Source of the DNA: Phragmites australis | Lineage: Eukaryota > Streptophyta > Magnoliopsida > Poales > Poaceae | DNA: 64,000 nt | Assembly (NCBI RefSeq): GCF_958298935.1 | Contig: NC_084942.1 | Location: 8,315,501-8,379,500, forward strand | Direction of reading: 5' to 3' | Shown here: positions 22,651-33,739 of the stretch, piece by piece | Layout of the letters: each line of letters begins with the position of its first letter | Numbering within the stretch: the first letter of the stretch is position 1 | Made by a program: the position numbers and the translations under genes | Notes under the pieces: generated by a model | Databases searched by the model: none | The model's input: the letters and a program-made list of their open reading frames with translations, nothing else | What the model was told of the DNA's origin: nothing

Positions 22651-22974
22651 AGTTGCAGGATGATACTTTCAATGCATCCCGTGAAGAAAATGTGGAAACC
22701 AAAGCTAGATGCCAAAACAACTCCTACAACAATCCTTTTGCCGACAACAATGCCGGAGCCTATACAAGGTGATAAGGAAGATAAAGAATTGCTTGATTAT
22801 GCTGATTCACTGGTGCATACTAATGATGCTTCACCAACCGAAGATATGGATATCAATATGGTTTTTATGTTACATTCAGAATTTTGTGCCATGGATGGAG
22901 GTGAAGTAGCTCAATTGGACTTAGGGGGTCAAAAGAAGCTATTTTTGAGAAGCCAAAGGAGACGGATCGGCACT

Positions 22975-23300
22975 TGAGACCGTTATATGTAAAAGGTCAT
23001 ATTAATGGGAAACCGATTTCAAGAATGCTTGTTGATGGTAGGGCTGTAGTCAATTTGATGCCATACTCAATTTTCAAGACTTGGTAGAGATGATGATGAA
23101 TTAATGAAGACTAACTTGGTGTTCAATGGATTTGCTGGTGATTCTAATGAGGCCAAATGTGTTATCTCTATGGAGCTCAATGTTGGAAGTAAGACGTTAT
23201 CCACCGCCTTCTTCTTCATTGAGGTGCAAGGTAATTATAGTGTTATTCTTGGTCCCGATTGGATTAATACAAATAGTTGTGTTCCATCTTCCTTGCATTA
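22975..23300 (+). pseudogene. Aspartic protease domain of element B
   Basis: LYVKGHINGKPISRMLVDGR and then AVVNLMPYSIF mark the active-site region. It usually reads VDxGxAVN, so Arg here replaces the usual small residue. VILGPDWINTN follows near 23250-23280. The product would cleave the polyprotein. It is broken by a stop near 23085. Confidence 0.75.
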
Positions 23301-23726
23301 GTTTTTAATTTAATGGGTGGATGATGATGTGGAAATAATATATGCGGATACTTTGGCCTATATTACCTTGACTGATGCTTCGACTAATTGGCGATATTGT
23401 GATGCTAAATGTTTATCAGGGCTTGATCTTTCAGATTATGATTTTCTTAGTGTCTCCAAGGATGGATTTGTGCCCGTGGTTGTGAAGCCGGTTTGTGATA
23501 ATCAGTTAAATGATTTAGTGTATCAATGAGTAGAGATAGGAATTTAGAATGGCTACAAAAGCGTATGGAGCAATATAGTTTAAATAAGAACAATATTTGT
23601 GAATCCATTGAACACTTAGATGAGTTAGATAAATTAGGTCATGGTTTTTCGTCGGCCGATCCATTAGAAGAGGTTGATAGAGGTTATGGTATTCTACCAA
23701 GGTCTACGTTTGTAAAATAAATAAAT

Positions 23727-24695
23727 ATGAAAGCCGATTACAAGGCCAAAGTAATCGAGTTGCTCAAAGAATACGTCGATTTTTTTGCTTGGGAGTATCA
23801 TGAGATGCCAGGGCTTGACCGAGAGTTGGTACAACATCGATTGCCTGAAGTGGCATTTAGGCCTTATAAATAGTCACCTAGAAGGTTTAATCCTAACATG
23901 CATGATTAGATTAAAGAAGAGATAGACTGATTATTGAAAGCCGGATTTATTAGGCCATGAAGATATGTGGATTGGATTTCCAATATCGTCCCGGTTGAGA
24001 AGAAGAGCAACGATAAGTTGCGAATTTGTATTGATTTTAGATATTTGAATAAAGCTACTCCTAAATATGAATATCCTATGCTTATAGCCAACATGTTAGT
24101 TAATGATGTTTCGGGACATAGAATAATTAGTTTTCTTGATGATAATGCTGGTTATAACCAAATTTTTATAGCCGAAGGGGATATGTCTAAAATGGTTTTT
24201 CGTTGTTCTGGATTTGTTGGTTTATTTGAGTGGGTGGTTATGACATTTGGGTTGAAAAATGCTGGTGCTACTTATAAAAGGGCTATGAATTTAATCTTTC
24301 ATTATTTGCTTGGAGTTATATTAGAAGTATACATTGATGACATAATCATTAAATCGGATGATAGTGATTGTCATTTAGCCGATTTGAGATTAGCATTTGA
24401 AAGAATGTGTCGGTATGGTTTGAAAATAAATCCACTCCAATGTGCTTTTGGTGTGTCGGATAGAAAGTTTTTAGGCTTTATAATACGTGAGAAGGGAATA
24501 GCGATAGATCCTACTAAAATAGAGGCTATACAAAAGGTTCAGGCATCTACATGTAAAAGAGATATGCAGAAATTTATGGGTAAGGTAAATTATTTGAGGA
24601 GATTTATATCAAATCTATCCGAAAAAGTTAGTGCTTTGACGCTCATACTTCAGTTGAAAAATGAGATCGAATTTGCTTGGGGGGCAGAACAATAA
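23727..24695 (+). pseudogene. Reverse transcriptase domain of element B
   Basis: FFAWEYHEMPGL, then VEKKSNDKLRICIDFRYLNK, then FLDDNAGYNQIF (family norm FLDGNAGYNQI), MTFGLKNAGATYKRAM and the catalytic VYIDDIIIKS. In-frame stops occur at 23871, 23908, 23928 and 23957. The C-terminal thumb includes CAFGVSDRKFLGFIIREKGI. It belongs to the same polyprotein as the flanking domains. Confidence 0.9.
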
Positions 24696-24696
24696 C

Positions 24697-25770
24697 TTGC
24701 ATTTGATGAAATCAAGAAATATTTGTCTACTCTTCTGGTGCTTTGGGCACCTAAAGCTGGATTGCCTTTTCGGTTATACATTGTTGCGGGAGAGAAAGTG
24801 GTTGGTGCTGTTTTGACATAAGAAATTGATGGCAAGGAATATGCAGTCACCTATTTGAGCCGACATCTCTTTGAAGCGGAGACTAGTATGTCTTTATTGA
24901 AAAAGTATGCTTATCATTGTATTATTCTTGCACAAAGTTGAGGCATTACTTGCTATCTAATACTTGTGTAGTAGCATGTCAAGCCGATGTGGTCAAATAT
25001 ATGTTGCAAAGGCCAATTTTAAGTGGTAGAATTGGCAAATGGGCCCATGGACTTATAGAATACAATTTGGTTTATGAGTCTTTGAAATCTATGAAGGCCA
25101 GATTGTGGCGAATTTCATTGTTGACCATCGGATTGATGATAGCATGATTTAGAAGTTGGTTATGTATCTGTTAAACCATGGAAACTTTACTTTGATTGTT
25201 CGGCTTGAGGGTTAGGACAAGGTGTTGGTCTTATTTTTGTCTCACCTAGAGGTGCTGTTTTTGAAGCATCTTGTCGTTTGGAGTATTTTTGTACGAATAA
25301 CCAAGCTGAATATGAAGCTCTCTTGTTAGGATTAGAAGTTTTCAGTTGCATGGGTGTAAAGAATATAGAAGCTTTTGGTGATTCATTACTAGTTGCACAA
25401 CAAGTTTATGGTAATTATCGGTGTTTTGACGAATCACTAAATAGTTATATTGATAAATGTTTAGATATTATTGCTATCTTGGATGATTTTGCTATCAGTC
25501 ATGTGCCTAGAGATGATAATTTTAGAGCTAACGACTTAGCACAACAAGCATCTGATTATCAAGTTGATAGAGGCAAATTCTTTGTGATTGAAAGACCGAT
25601 GCTTGAAAATGTTGGTCATTGTATAGCCGAACATGAGTTTTTGGGTTCGGTTATGTCTTATTCACTGAGCGAAAAGGTTGAAGTGATTAAATCTAAGGAT
25701 TGGAGAAGGCCTTTAATTGATTACTTGAAGGATCTAAGCAAAAGTATTGATAGAAAGATTCAGCAATAAG
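24697..25770 (+). pseudogene. RNase H domains of element B
   Basis: The first part has FDEIKKYLS and GKEYAVTYLSRHLFEAE (24700-24885), with a frameshift near 24930. A second, RVT_3-like RNase H part follows, with CTNNQAEYEALLLGLE (25290-25340), FGDSLLVAQQVYG and HVPRDDNFRANDLAQQAS. Plant Gypsy elements with a second RNase H domain are known. Stops are present between the two parts. Confidence 0.8.
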
Positions 25771-25823
25771 TCTTCAAATATGCATTGTTCAATGATGATT
25801 TATATCGTTGAGTTGTAGTTAGT

Positions 25824-26928
25824 TTGCTTCTCAAATGCTTTGATTCAGATCAAGCAAAAATTGCTATGGGAGAAGTACATGAAGACATATGTGGCACACA
25901 TCAATCAGCATGCAAGATGAAGTGGTTATTGAAAAGACCTAAATTCTATTGGTCTACTATGCTTAATGATTGCTTCAGGTATTATAAGGGATGCAAGATA
26001 TGCCAAAAGTTTTGTGATATTCAATTAGTTCCTACTATTATGATGCATCTTATTATTAAACCATGGCCGTTTCGAGGATGGAGCTTGAATTTCATTGGTC
26101 AAATACATCCTCCATCGTCTGAAGGTCATTGTTTTATTTTGGTGGTTACTGATTATTTCACCAAGTGGGTTGAAGTTGTTCCTCTCAAGAACATGACACA
26201 TAAGGAGGTGATTGGATTTATTTTGGAGCATATTGTTCATAGATTCGGCATTCCACAAACTATACCTACGGATCAAGGTACTTTATTCATGTCACATCAG
26301 GTATGTGAATTTGCTAAGTCATTAAAAGTTAAGCTTCTCAATTCATCTCCATATTATGCTCAGGCCAATGGTCAAGCCAAGTCTACTAATAAAATTTTGA
26401 TTAAGCTTATCAAGAAGAAAATAGAGGAACACCCCAAAAGATGGCATGAAGTTCTTTCGGAGGCTTTATGGGCACACCGTATTTCTAGACATGGTGCCAC
26501 TAAAGTAACGCTGTATGAACTTGTTTATGGACAAGAGGTTGTACTACCCATTGAAGTAAACCTTGGTGCTTTGACGTTGGCCGAGCAGAATAACCTATCG
26601 GCTGTGGATTACTATGATCTAATGATAGATTGATGAAGTGACAGATGAAAGATTACAGGCTTTGAGGGAAATTGAGAAGGACAAATTAACAGTAGCCAAA
26701 GCTTACAATAAGAAGGTAAAAGCAAAGTCATTTCAAATTAGGGATCTTGTATGGAAGACTATCCTGCCGATTAGGTCAAAGGACAATAAGTTTGGCAAGT
26801 GGTCTCTGAGTTGGGAAGGTCCATACAGAGTTGCAAGTATCATCCCCGGAAATTCCTATTTGTTAGAAACCTTGCAAGGAGAGAAATTGCATAAAGCTAT
26901 TAACAGACAATACTTGAAGAAATATTAG
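25824..26928 (+). pseudogene. Integrase of element B
   Basis: The zinc-binding part has HEDICGTHQSACKM and CKICQK. The core has VVTDYFTKWVE (first Asp) and IPTDQGTLFMS (second Asp). It then has YYAQANGQAKSTNK, where the catalytic Glu (usually NGQxEx) is Lys. The C-terminal domain after the TGA at 26631 has DLVWKTILPIRS and WEGPYRVASIIPGNSYLLE, and no chromodomain is visible. The enzyme would join the element DNA to the host genome. Confidence 0.88.
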
Positions 26929-27048
26929 CCTAGTGGCAAAATACTTAGATAAAACATAGCCAATGTGTTGCTTACCATCGTTCTGAGGTGCAACTGAGGA
27001 TATTGTTTTATGTCAAACATGTCTGTTTACCAAAAACAGGGGGGCATG

Positions 27049-27944
27049 TGTTGATGACAAGATTTGACATCTATAGTGGTCATGGCAGTGATGATAGGCT
27101 TAATGGGATATTGTTGGAACTGGTCGAATGCGTGAAGGTGGACTCTGGCTAAGGTGGTCTCTGAATAAGGTGGTCTTTGGCTACAATCTTCGAGTGACCA
27201 CGTCTAGTGACCACGGCCAGTGACCACGTCCAGTGACTAGTGTGACCAGCGACTAGTGATCACGACCAGCTACCACGACCAATGATTAGTGCCACGACCA
27301 GCGACCACGACCACGGTGATCTCCGAACATGATGAATTTCAACAGTTGACCTGTGAACAGGTGGAAGAACTGGACAGATTGGTCTCTAAGTAGGTAGTCA
27401 GAAAGAAAAGGTAGTACATGAGCAGATGTTTGGGTCGAGCATGTAGTAGAATTCAAGAAGGCCAAACTACAATAAAGGATATTTGGGCAAATATAAGGGA
27501 GTTTTACGTGGTTGACTAGGAAAGATATGTTAGTTATAGAAAGTTTGGAGATCAGAAGGTATGGCCGAATCATATCTATAAGTCTTATTTGGTTTGAATT
27601 AGGAGTCCTGATCTTGTACGGCTAAGACCTGCCACCCTTTAAATATGAGAGGGTTCTGGCTAATTGAGAGAATCATCCAATCGATCAAACACAACTTACA
27701 TTACCTTTCATTTTCCCTAGTTCCTATATTCCCGTTCCATTTTTTCAATCTACATTGCTACCCATTCTTGATCTCGACGACCAAGGACAAGCCGCAGGCC
27801 ATCAACGCTTCGACGGGGTCCCTCCTGAGAGTAGGTGTCAACCAAGATCTGACGACGTAGCACCACGACCAGAGTATCCTGGGTGCTTCTCACTAGGTTT
27901 TACATATGAGATGCTCGGTGTTTGGCGTGGCATCTTTTCGCACA
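27049..27944 (+). repeat. 3' LTR of element B
   Basis: It is preceded by a polypurine tract (caaaaacaggggggca, 27031-27046). It starts tgttgatgacaag and ends cgcaca. The accacgaccag repeat array lies at about 27185-27310. The TSD acctg follows. Confidence 0.93.
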
Positions 27945-28125
27945 ACCTGCATGCCAAGAGCTTGGGTGAAGACGGAGAGTTCCTCTCCTTCATCTGGCTT
28001 GTCCTATCGCTCAAGGGGCCAAGACCTTGGCCGACAAGCTTCAGATGTCGGAGCTGGATCCTAACAAAGAACCAGAATTAGAGGAAACACCGACCACAAC
28101 CCCAGATCTGACTGAGATGCTATGA
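27945..28125 (+). pseudogene. DUF4220/DUF594 gene, piece 4 of 4 (C-terminus)
   Basis: HAKSLGEDGEFLSFIWLVLS continues the frame broken at 18784. A one-base loss in the run ggggcc near 28018 shifts it, and the family C-terminus then reads KTLADKLQMSELDPNKEPEL, ending LTEML with TGA at 28123-28125. With pieces 1-3 this accounts for most of a DUF4220/DUF594 protein. No intron is needed. Confidence 0.88.
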
Positions 28126-29308
28126 TTACTTGATTCTCCCTGAAGAAAAAGAAGATGACGAAAGGACCGACCCTCCTTCATTGACATGCTTGATCTTTGC
28201 TTCACCGGTTTGATTTGTTTGCCTGCTTGCTTTCTTGCTACACTGGTGTGCTACATGTGTGTTTGTTGCCGCTGCTTCCATGCACACATGCATGCCCTTG
28301 CTTTGCTTGCTTCTCTAATGGTGTGTTGACTGTTTGTTTGTAGTCATGCCCGCGTTTATTCGCCGCCTCATAAAGTGAGTCTCTAGCTCAGGTTGAGTAT
28401 AAATTTCTTGCTACAATGGCCTCTCATCTGGCTGGCCCATATCATCCATCAAAGGAGGAAAGTTTTGCCAGGCCTTTGGCCGGCATCGATGACGATGACG
28501 CCTTCGGGCACTGTTCTCCTCCTTAGAGGCATTGTCATGGCGTCTCCCCACTCCCCTCCCCTGGAGCCTCTAGGTGAAAACCTTATTTGGGCAACCAGAC
28601 GAGTGACAGTGATGACTCATCGTCGCGTCCTCCTTGGAGGCACCACTCTGGAGGTCCATTTTTTGCTCCACGATGGCGTCCGTTTAGTGGCAGCTTGGTT
28701 GGGTTCGGCAATGGCACTAACTGCACTTGGCCTCGAAGGAGGCCCTAAAGTTTTGTCAAGGTTTGTTGTTTTTTGTTACAGTCACGCTGCATTCAGGAGT
28801 TTGGCTTATGTGCATTGGGATGAGTGTGACCATGTAGAGTCGGAGCTGCTGCGTCGATGGGGCACGACGGAGCTCGGCAATGATGACACATGGTTGGGCT
28901 CTCTCTAGTGGGGTCAGCGGGGACGGTGAGTGTGGACATGAAAATAACAAGGCAGTAGTTGTGGTCCGTTTGTGTGGAAGTCGGAGCTGTCGCGTCGTGC
29001 TGCGAGCTGGGCAACAATGACCTATTTAATGCCATGTTGGTCGTTGTTGGGTCAGCTTTGATCTAGGTTGTCTAGTTGTTTGGGTTTCTCACCGGTTTCC
29101 CCTCAAATAAACCATGCAGTTATGAGATTTTTGAGCCTTGTTTCCCCAATAAACTAGGCCATAAAATTGGCAGAGCTCGTTCCATCCTTAAAAAGAACAA
29201 AGTTCAAAGATCTTCCTCCTTCGCTCTCTAGGCCCATTAATTACCACATTAATCATTATAAAAGAAGAAAGATCGACACCATCGATAATTGTGAGTCAAA
29301 TAATAGCA
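28126..29308. other. Downstream flank of the DUF4220 gene
   Basis: The T-rich start (28190-28340) is compatible with a 3' UTR. A plus-strand ORF at 28393-28908 (171 aa) has a plausible hydrophobic segment but no recognised domain. I do not call it a gene. Confidence 0.4.
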
Positions 29309-30715
29309 TGTTAGACTGAGAATAGTGACTAAAGGGGGGGGGGGGTGAATAGGTGCCTTACCAAATTCTTTCGAATTGGATGGTTTGCTCCTTCGTTTCA
29401 CCCAACGCACCTCAAAAACTCATGCGGAAGCAAACTCTGGAGAGAAACAAGTTACAATCAAACTCGCACGGAAAATCATGGCTCTCATGGTTGTATATGA
29501 ACTCTAGGTTCCATTGAAACTCAATCCATGAGTCATCGCCATAAAAAGATTGCAACTTGATGAGAGATGCGCTTTGATCCAAAGAAGATCACCGGAAGAA
29601 AAAGTTCTTCAAGTTGATGATCTAGAGGTAAGAGAATTCAAGACCCACTTATATATATATTTGTATGTGAATTTTATGCCTCTAGCAACTAGAAGAACAA
29701 CTTCACACAGAGGAAAAATTTCAGCCCAAAAACCAAAATGAAAATCTCATCCAAAAAGGAAAAACTCGCAACGAAGCAATGAAGCCAATTTAGGGAAACT
29801 AGAAGGAGATAAACACATGCATAGGAAACAAAATAAACTTCATTTTTTGCAGAGGACATCCCCCTTTTTGGTAGATTACAAAAGTATTTTGCTCACAAAA
29901 GCTCTCACCTACACATAGGCTAAGCACTCCTCTCTCCCTCTCCAAAAACTCAACCACACAATTCTCTAATGGTTGGCTCAAGCCACCCACACAGCCTTAC
30001 CCCTCTATTTATAGACCTAGCAAGGTAGCTTGACCCTTAAGTTTCCTTGTTCCCAAAATATCCCTCACTTTTAATGGCCTCCTACCAACCACCGGGGCAT
30101 TTTGGTCCATTTTTCGTTCTGTCCATCGAACAACCGTGATGCCATCACAACATAGCTTTGCCTTGACGCAAGCTTCGCAATGATGCCACATGCACTTCAT
30201 TCTTCCACGGTTTTGAGGCTAAACCACGAAACCGTCTCACACGCTTCTCAAAGCATGACTCACTGCTTCTTGCTTTCACTTCAGCAAGCATCCCGATGTT
30301 GACCCGTGTACTCCTACTTATGATCTTGACCTCCGGTGTGTACAAGTCTGCCAGATCTAGTTTGCACCTCTCTACAAGAAATGCTCCGGCGTTCACTTCA
30401 CCCCATCGCCGGAACATCCAGTGTGCACTTCATTTTCTACCTCTGTTTTGAATTGCTCCGGCGTGTACTTTGTCTGAACGCCGGACCATTTGGCGTGTTC
30501 AAATTCCAGATTGCCGGACCATTCTCCGTGTACAACTTTCCTGGACTCAGAGACAAAAATGCCAACTCAATTTTCCCTGCAACTTTGGTTAGTCATGATC
30601 ATAATTGCAGTACATATACATGCATTTGCAATCCAAAAATCATTAAACCAAATCAACACACTTATCAATCACTCATCACATATAAACGAAAGCACCATTT
30701 CCACTTGGTTTCTCA
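29309..30715 (-). repeat. 3' LTR of the SIRE-type Copia element
   Basis: On the minus strand it starts tgagaaacc just after aagggggagat. It ends with ctattcacccccc...tctaaca, a typical end for this group. The G run at 29333-29345 lies inside it. Only one LTR is present, so limits are by motif. Scattered ORFs inside are not genes. Confidence 0.6.
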
Positions 30716-32090
30716 ATCTCCCCCTTGTTGAGTGCATTGACAACCCTTAAAGCACAAATATTTTGGTTTGTATAAATCCAACAAGAGAAGCTCATCCAAG
30801 TGACCAAAAACTTGAGCAAGAGCAAAGGCATGTCACTTGGCATAAGGAAGATTGTAAAATCCCAAAGAGAAACAAAGAAATGCTCAATACAAGCACAAAT
30901 GCTCCCCCTTATGAATGCACATTTTTACATATTTTCTCCCCCTTTCATCATACAAGATTATTCTTTGCATATTTTTCTCCCTAAAACTTAGTGCATAATT
31001 TTACCCCCTTTGGCAATGCAAACATCAAGGATAAAGCACAATGCAACGCATGATTATGCAATCCTAATGAGCTTTCACAAGTATACCACAAAGCATTTGC
31101 AAAAGCTATAAGCATCAAAAGGCTATGAAGAGTAGAATGTGGAGCTCACAATTGCACAAAGGCTCAAAAAGATACAGTGTCATAGGAACATGAAGCTTCA
31201 CAAGCTAAACCTGAAGAATTATTGGTGCATTTAGGTTTACATAGCCAAATCATGTTAAAAGCGACCACCACATAAGCATCCACTCGTGCCAAGGCAATAC
31301 CAGCATTAAGAACTAGCAAATTTCAATCTCAAACTAGGCAAACAAGCATTCATGATAGTAGGCTTTGCAAACGCTCACATATATAATCAAGACTTAGTTA
31401 GATCAAGTGATTAAATCAAAATTGATCATTTAGGCATATTTCTTTATAACTCATTTTATCCTCAAGTTGCCTTTAGTAACCATGGGTTTACTTCTTTGGC
31501 AAACCATATGAAGCACCAAGACAACCGTATTGGATCATATTTTAGCATAAGAAACTTGATTACTCATTGTTATTCAAATTTGCACAAAATATCAAGTTTT
31601 CACATGATCAAGTCAAGTAGTGCTTTTGTGACACAAGGAACACATGTTCCTCCAAGGTTCTATCATGAGCTAAACATTTGACAAAGACAGAAAATATTAT
31701 GCAATGTTCCCCAATCCACTGTCTTGAACCAAGAAGCTTAGAGCAAGATATTCATCAAACTAGCATTAACACAAATATCGACTAAGCCAAAGCAATTACG
31801 AACATGGTGATCAATAATTGAGCATTTCATAGTCTACATGATTCATAAAATTACCAAATTTCATCTTTAGAAAAGCTAACTTGTTTGAATTCATTGATGT
31901 CAAAGCATCAAGAGGAGCCTAAGATTAAGAGTTTGCTCCGCACAACTACTCAACTTAGTCCAAATTCAAGACTAGCAAAAGGAAATGCTAAAGACATAGA
32001 AGTCAAAGCTCAACTACTATAATTATCTTACATTATGCCATGTAATGCAAATACAACAAAAGTAAGATAGAGTATGTACAAAGATAACTC
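30716..32090 (-). other. 3' spacer with repeated polypurine tracts (SIRE-type Copia)
   Basis: On the minus strand, purine tracts of the form aagggggag recur near 30718-30725, 30903, 30940 and 31003 (seen on the plus strand as ctcccccttg, ctccccctta, ctccccctttc, taccccctttgg). Multiple polypurine tracts before the LTR are a known feature of SIRE/Maximus elements. There is no coding sequence. Confidence 0.6.
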
Positions 32091-32177
32091 TCCCTCATAC
32101 AATGCCATAAAGATGGCACACTCCAAGCTCTCCCCTCAAATAGTCAAATCTTGTTGCATCAAGAGGCTTGGTGAAGA
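32084..32177 (-). pseudogene. C-terminal end of Copia polyprotein (SIRE-type)
   Basis: The minus strand reads IFTKPLDATRFDYLRGELGV and then CHLYGIV and a stop. This is the standard end of the RNase H part of SIRE/Maximus polyproteins. The upstream frame is lost at the junction near 32178. Confidence 0.75.
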
Positions 32178-32394
32178 TAACGAGGTTTGGCCAAGTTGCC
32201 TACATCCTCGGGGCATGAATACGGGCGCTCCTCCCCAACTGTTTCAGTCTTGTCATTGGTTACAACGGTGGTGCCTTCTATTTAAAGGCCTGGAATTAGG
32301 AGTTCAACTACAACTCTAATCCCAGTCCCACCCAATTACAACTCAAGTCTATCTGTAACCTACCATGTACACATATTCGACACATATTCCAACA
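32178..32394 (-). repeat. Truncated 3' LTR of the gag-only Copia element
   Basis: It nearly matches 35487-35696 (shared run: gcctacatcctcggggcatg, and so on). The minus-strand start tgttggaatatgtgtcg follows a purine tract, aaggtggagttt. Homology stops at 32178, where SIRE-type sequence begins. Confidence 0.85.
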
Positions 32395-32483
32395 AACTCC
32401 ACCTTGGCGAATATGCACGCCAAGTTGAGTCCGCCATGTGTGAACCTCCGTGTACCTAGACTTGAGCCATCTATCTCCGCTGC

Positions 32484-33075
32484 TCATCCTGAACAGTCTG
32501 ACGAGGATGCCTCACCGCTAAGAATGTATTTCGCAAAATTTGTAGCTCCCACCTCCATGACTTCACCTTTCAGCTTGTACTGATGACCTCCCGTCTTCTC
32601 ACCTATCATCATAGCCTTGTTATCTTGCATCATATTCAAGGTCTTCTTATCTGACATCACCTGATACAACCATCCTTCTCCATGCAGAAATCCAAGCGAT
32701 ATTAGATTCTTCCTAAGTCCCAGCACATGCCGCACACCCGCAAGTAGCACTTCTTGTCCATCATATATCTTCAATTTGATATTGCCGACTCCCATAACAC
32801 GGTAACCCGTGTCATCTCCCAAGCGAGAAATACCAAAATCACCTTCAGAGTATGAACATAACCACTCCTTATTTGATGTTGCATGATATGAACTTGCTGA
32901 ATCTAACATCCATGCTTCACCACAAGACCTTTCACTTGATAGCACGAGAAGATCACCATCACTATCCGAGTCATCTTTCTTGGAAACTACAATATATGCC
33001 ATGCCCTTCTTCAGTTCTGGACAATCTTTCCTTACATGTCCCCAATCCTTGCATTTATAGCATTGTGGCCCCTTC
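32484..33075 (-). pseudogene. Copia zinc knuckle, protease and pre-integrase segment
   Basis: A CCHC knuckle (CYKCKDWGHVRKDC) lies near 33060-33020. The protease site LDSASSYHAT (family norm LDSGAS.H, Gly replaced by Ala or shifted) follows near 32905. Then come VGNIKLKIYDGQEVLLAGVR and NLISLGFLHGEGW. The pre-integrase end EVMEVGATNFAKYILSGEAS is followed by a stop, and no integrase follows before the LTR. Confidence 0.85.
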
Positions 33076-33166
33076 TACTTCTTTTTCTTGTCAGTCTACC
33101 TGCTTCGATCACCTTTCACGAAAAAGCATCTCCAGATGAACTCTCACTAGCATTGTTCTTCCTCCT

Positions 33167-33735
33167 TTATTCATGAGCAAACAACGCCGCAAGAATATCA
33201 TCCACTTTGACTACCTCTTTACCATACATCAGTGTTGTGACCAAGTGTTCATAAGACCTTGGCAAGGAACACAAAAGAATAATCGCCTGGTCTTCATCAT
33301 CAATTGTCACCTCCACCTTCACAAGATCAGCGACAACTTGATTAAAGACATTTACGTTCTCAGCAAGATCCGACCCCTCCTGCATCTTCAGCCCATGCAG
33401 TTTTTTGCTTCAGATAGAGCTTCTGAGTCAATGTCTTGGACATGAATTGATCATCCAATTTATCCCAAATCTTCTTAGGTGATGTTTCATCCATGACATG
33501 GTACATGATCTGATCGGAGAGACACAACCTTATTGTCGCCGCCGCTTGTGCTTGCATCTCTTCCCACTTGTCATCATCTACCGTGACTGGCTTCTTGTCG
33601 CTAAGAGCCTTCAGGATCCCCTGCTGCGCCAGCAAATCCTTCACTCTTGTCTGCCAAAGCCCGAAGTTGCCAGTCCTGTCAAATCTCATCACTCAAATTT
33701 GGATGCCATCGACACCATCGAATCCCACTCACGTG
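33167..33735 (-). pseudogene. Copia gag protein (gag-only element)
   Basis: The minus strand near 33720 reads MASKFE; a missing codon and a stop follow, then MRFDRTGNFGLWQTRVKDLL. Next come QIMYHVMDETSPKKIWDKLD and LTQKLYLKQK, with a frameshift near 33385. The last part is LPRSYEHLVTTLMYGKE. This is the UBN2-type gag of Copia elements, forming particles in the cytoplasm. Confidence 0.88.
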
Positions 33736-33739
33736 TACC

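Larger units (their letters stand above)
18785..27944 (+). mobile_element. Gypsy LTR retrotransposon (element B), full length but inactivated
   Basis: The 5-bp TSD acctg lies at 18780-18784 and 27945-27949. Removing the element restores RGYL-HAKSLGEDG across the DUF594 gene. LTRs of about 0.9 kb begin tgttgatga. The interior order is gag, protease, reverse transcriptase, RNase H, integrase, which is the Gypsy order. Many in-frame stops are present. Confidence 0.95.
29309..32177 (-). mobile_element. 3' part of a SIRE/Maximus-type Copia retrotransposon
   Basis: On the minus strand, the right edge encodes the very end of a Copia polyprotein. A spacer with several polypurine tracts follows, then one LTR. 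The rest of gag-pol is absent. At the junction near 32178 another Copia LTR begins, with only a few bases of shared sequence (aacgagg), so the two were probably joined by deletion or recombination. Confidence 0.7.

Noticed and set aside
28393..28908. 171-aa plus-strand ORF as a gene
   Set aside because: No recognised domain, no support from neighbours, and the region lies downstream of a dead gene; it may be a chance ORF.
29333..29345. Run of 13 G as a G-quadruplex signal
   Set aside because: It lies near the end of a SIRE-type LTR, where a G/C run is normal for the family, and run length is prone to sequencing error.
29550..31000. Short ORFs within the SIRE-type LTR and spacer
   Set aside because: They lie in LTR or non-coding spacer and show only low-complexity residues.
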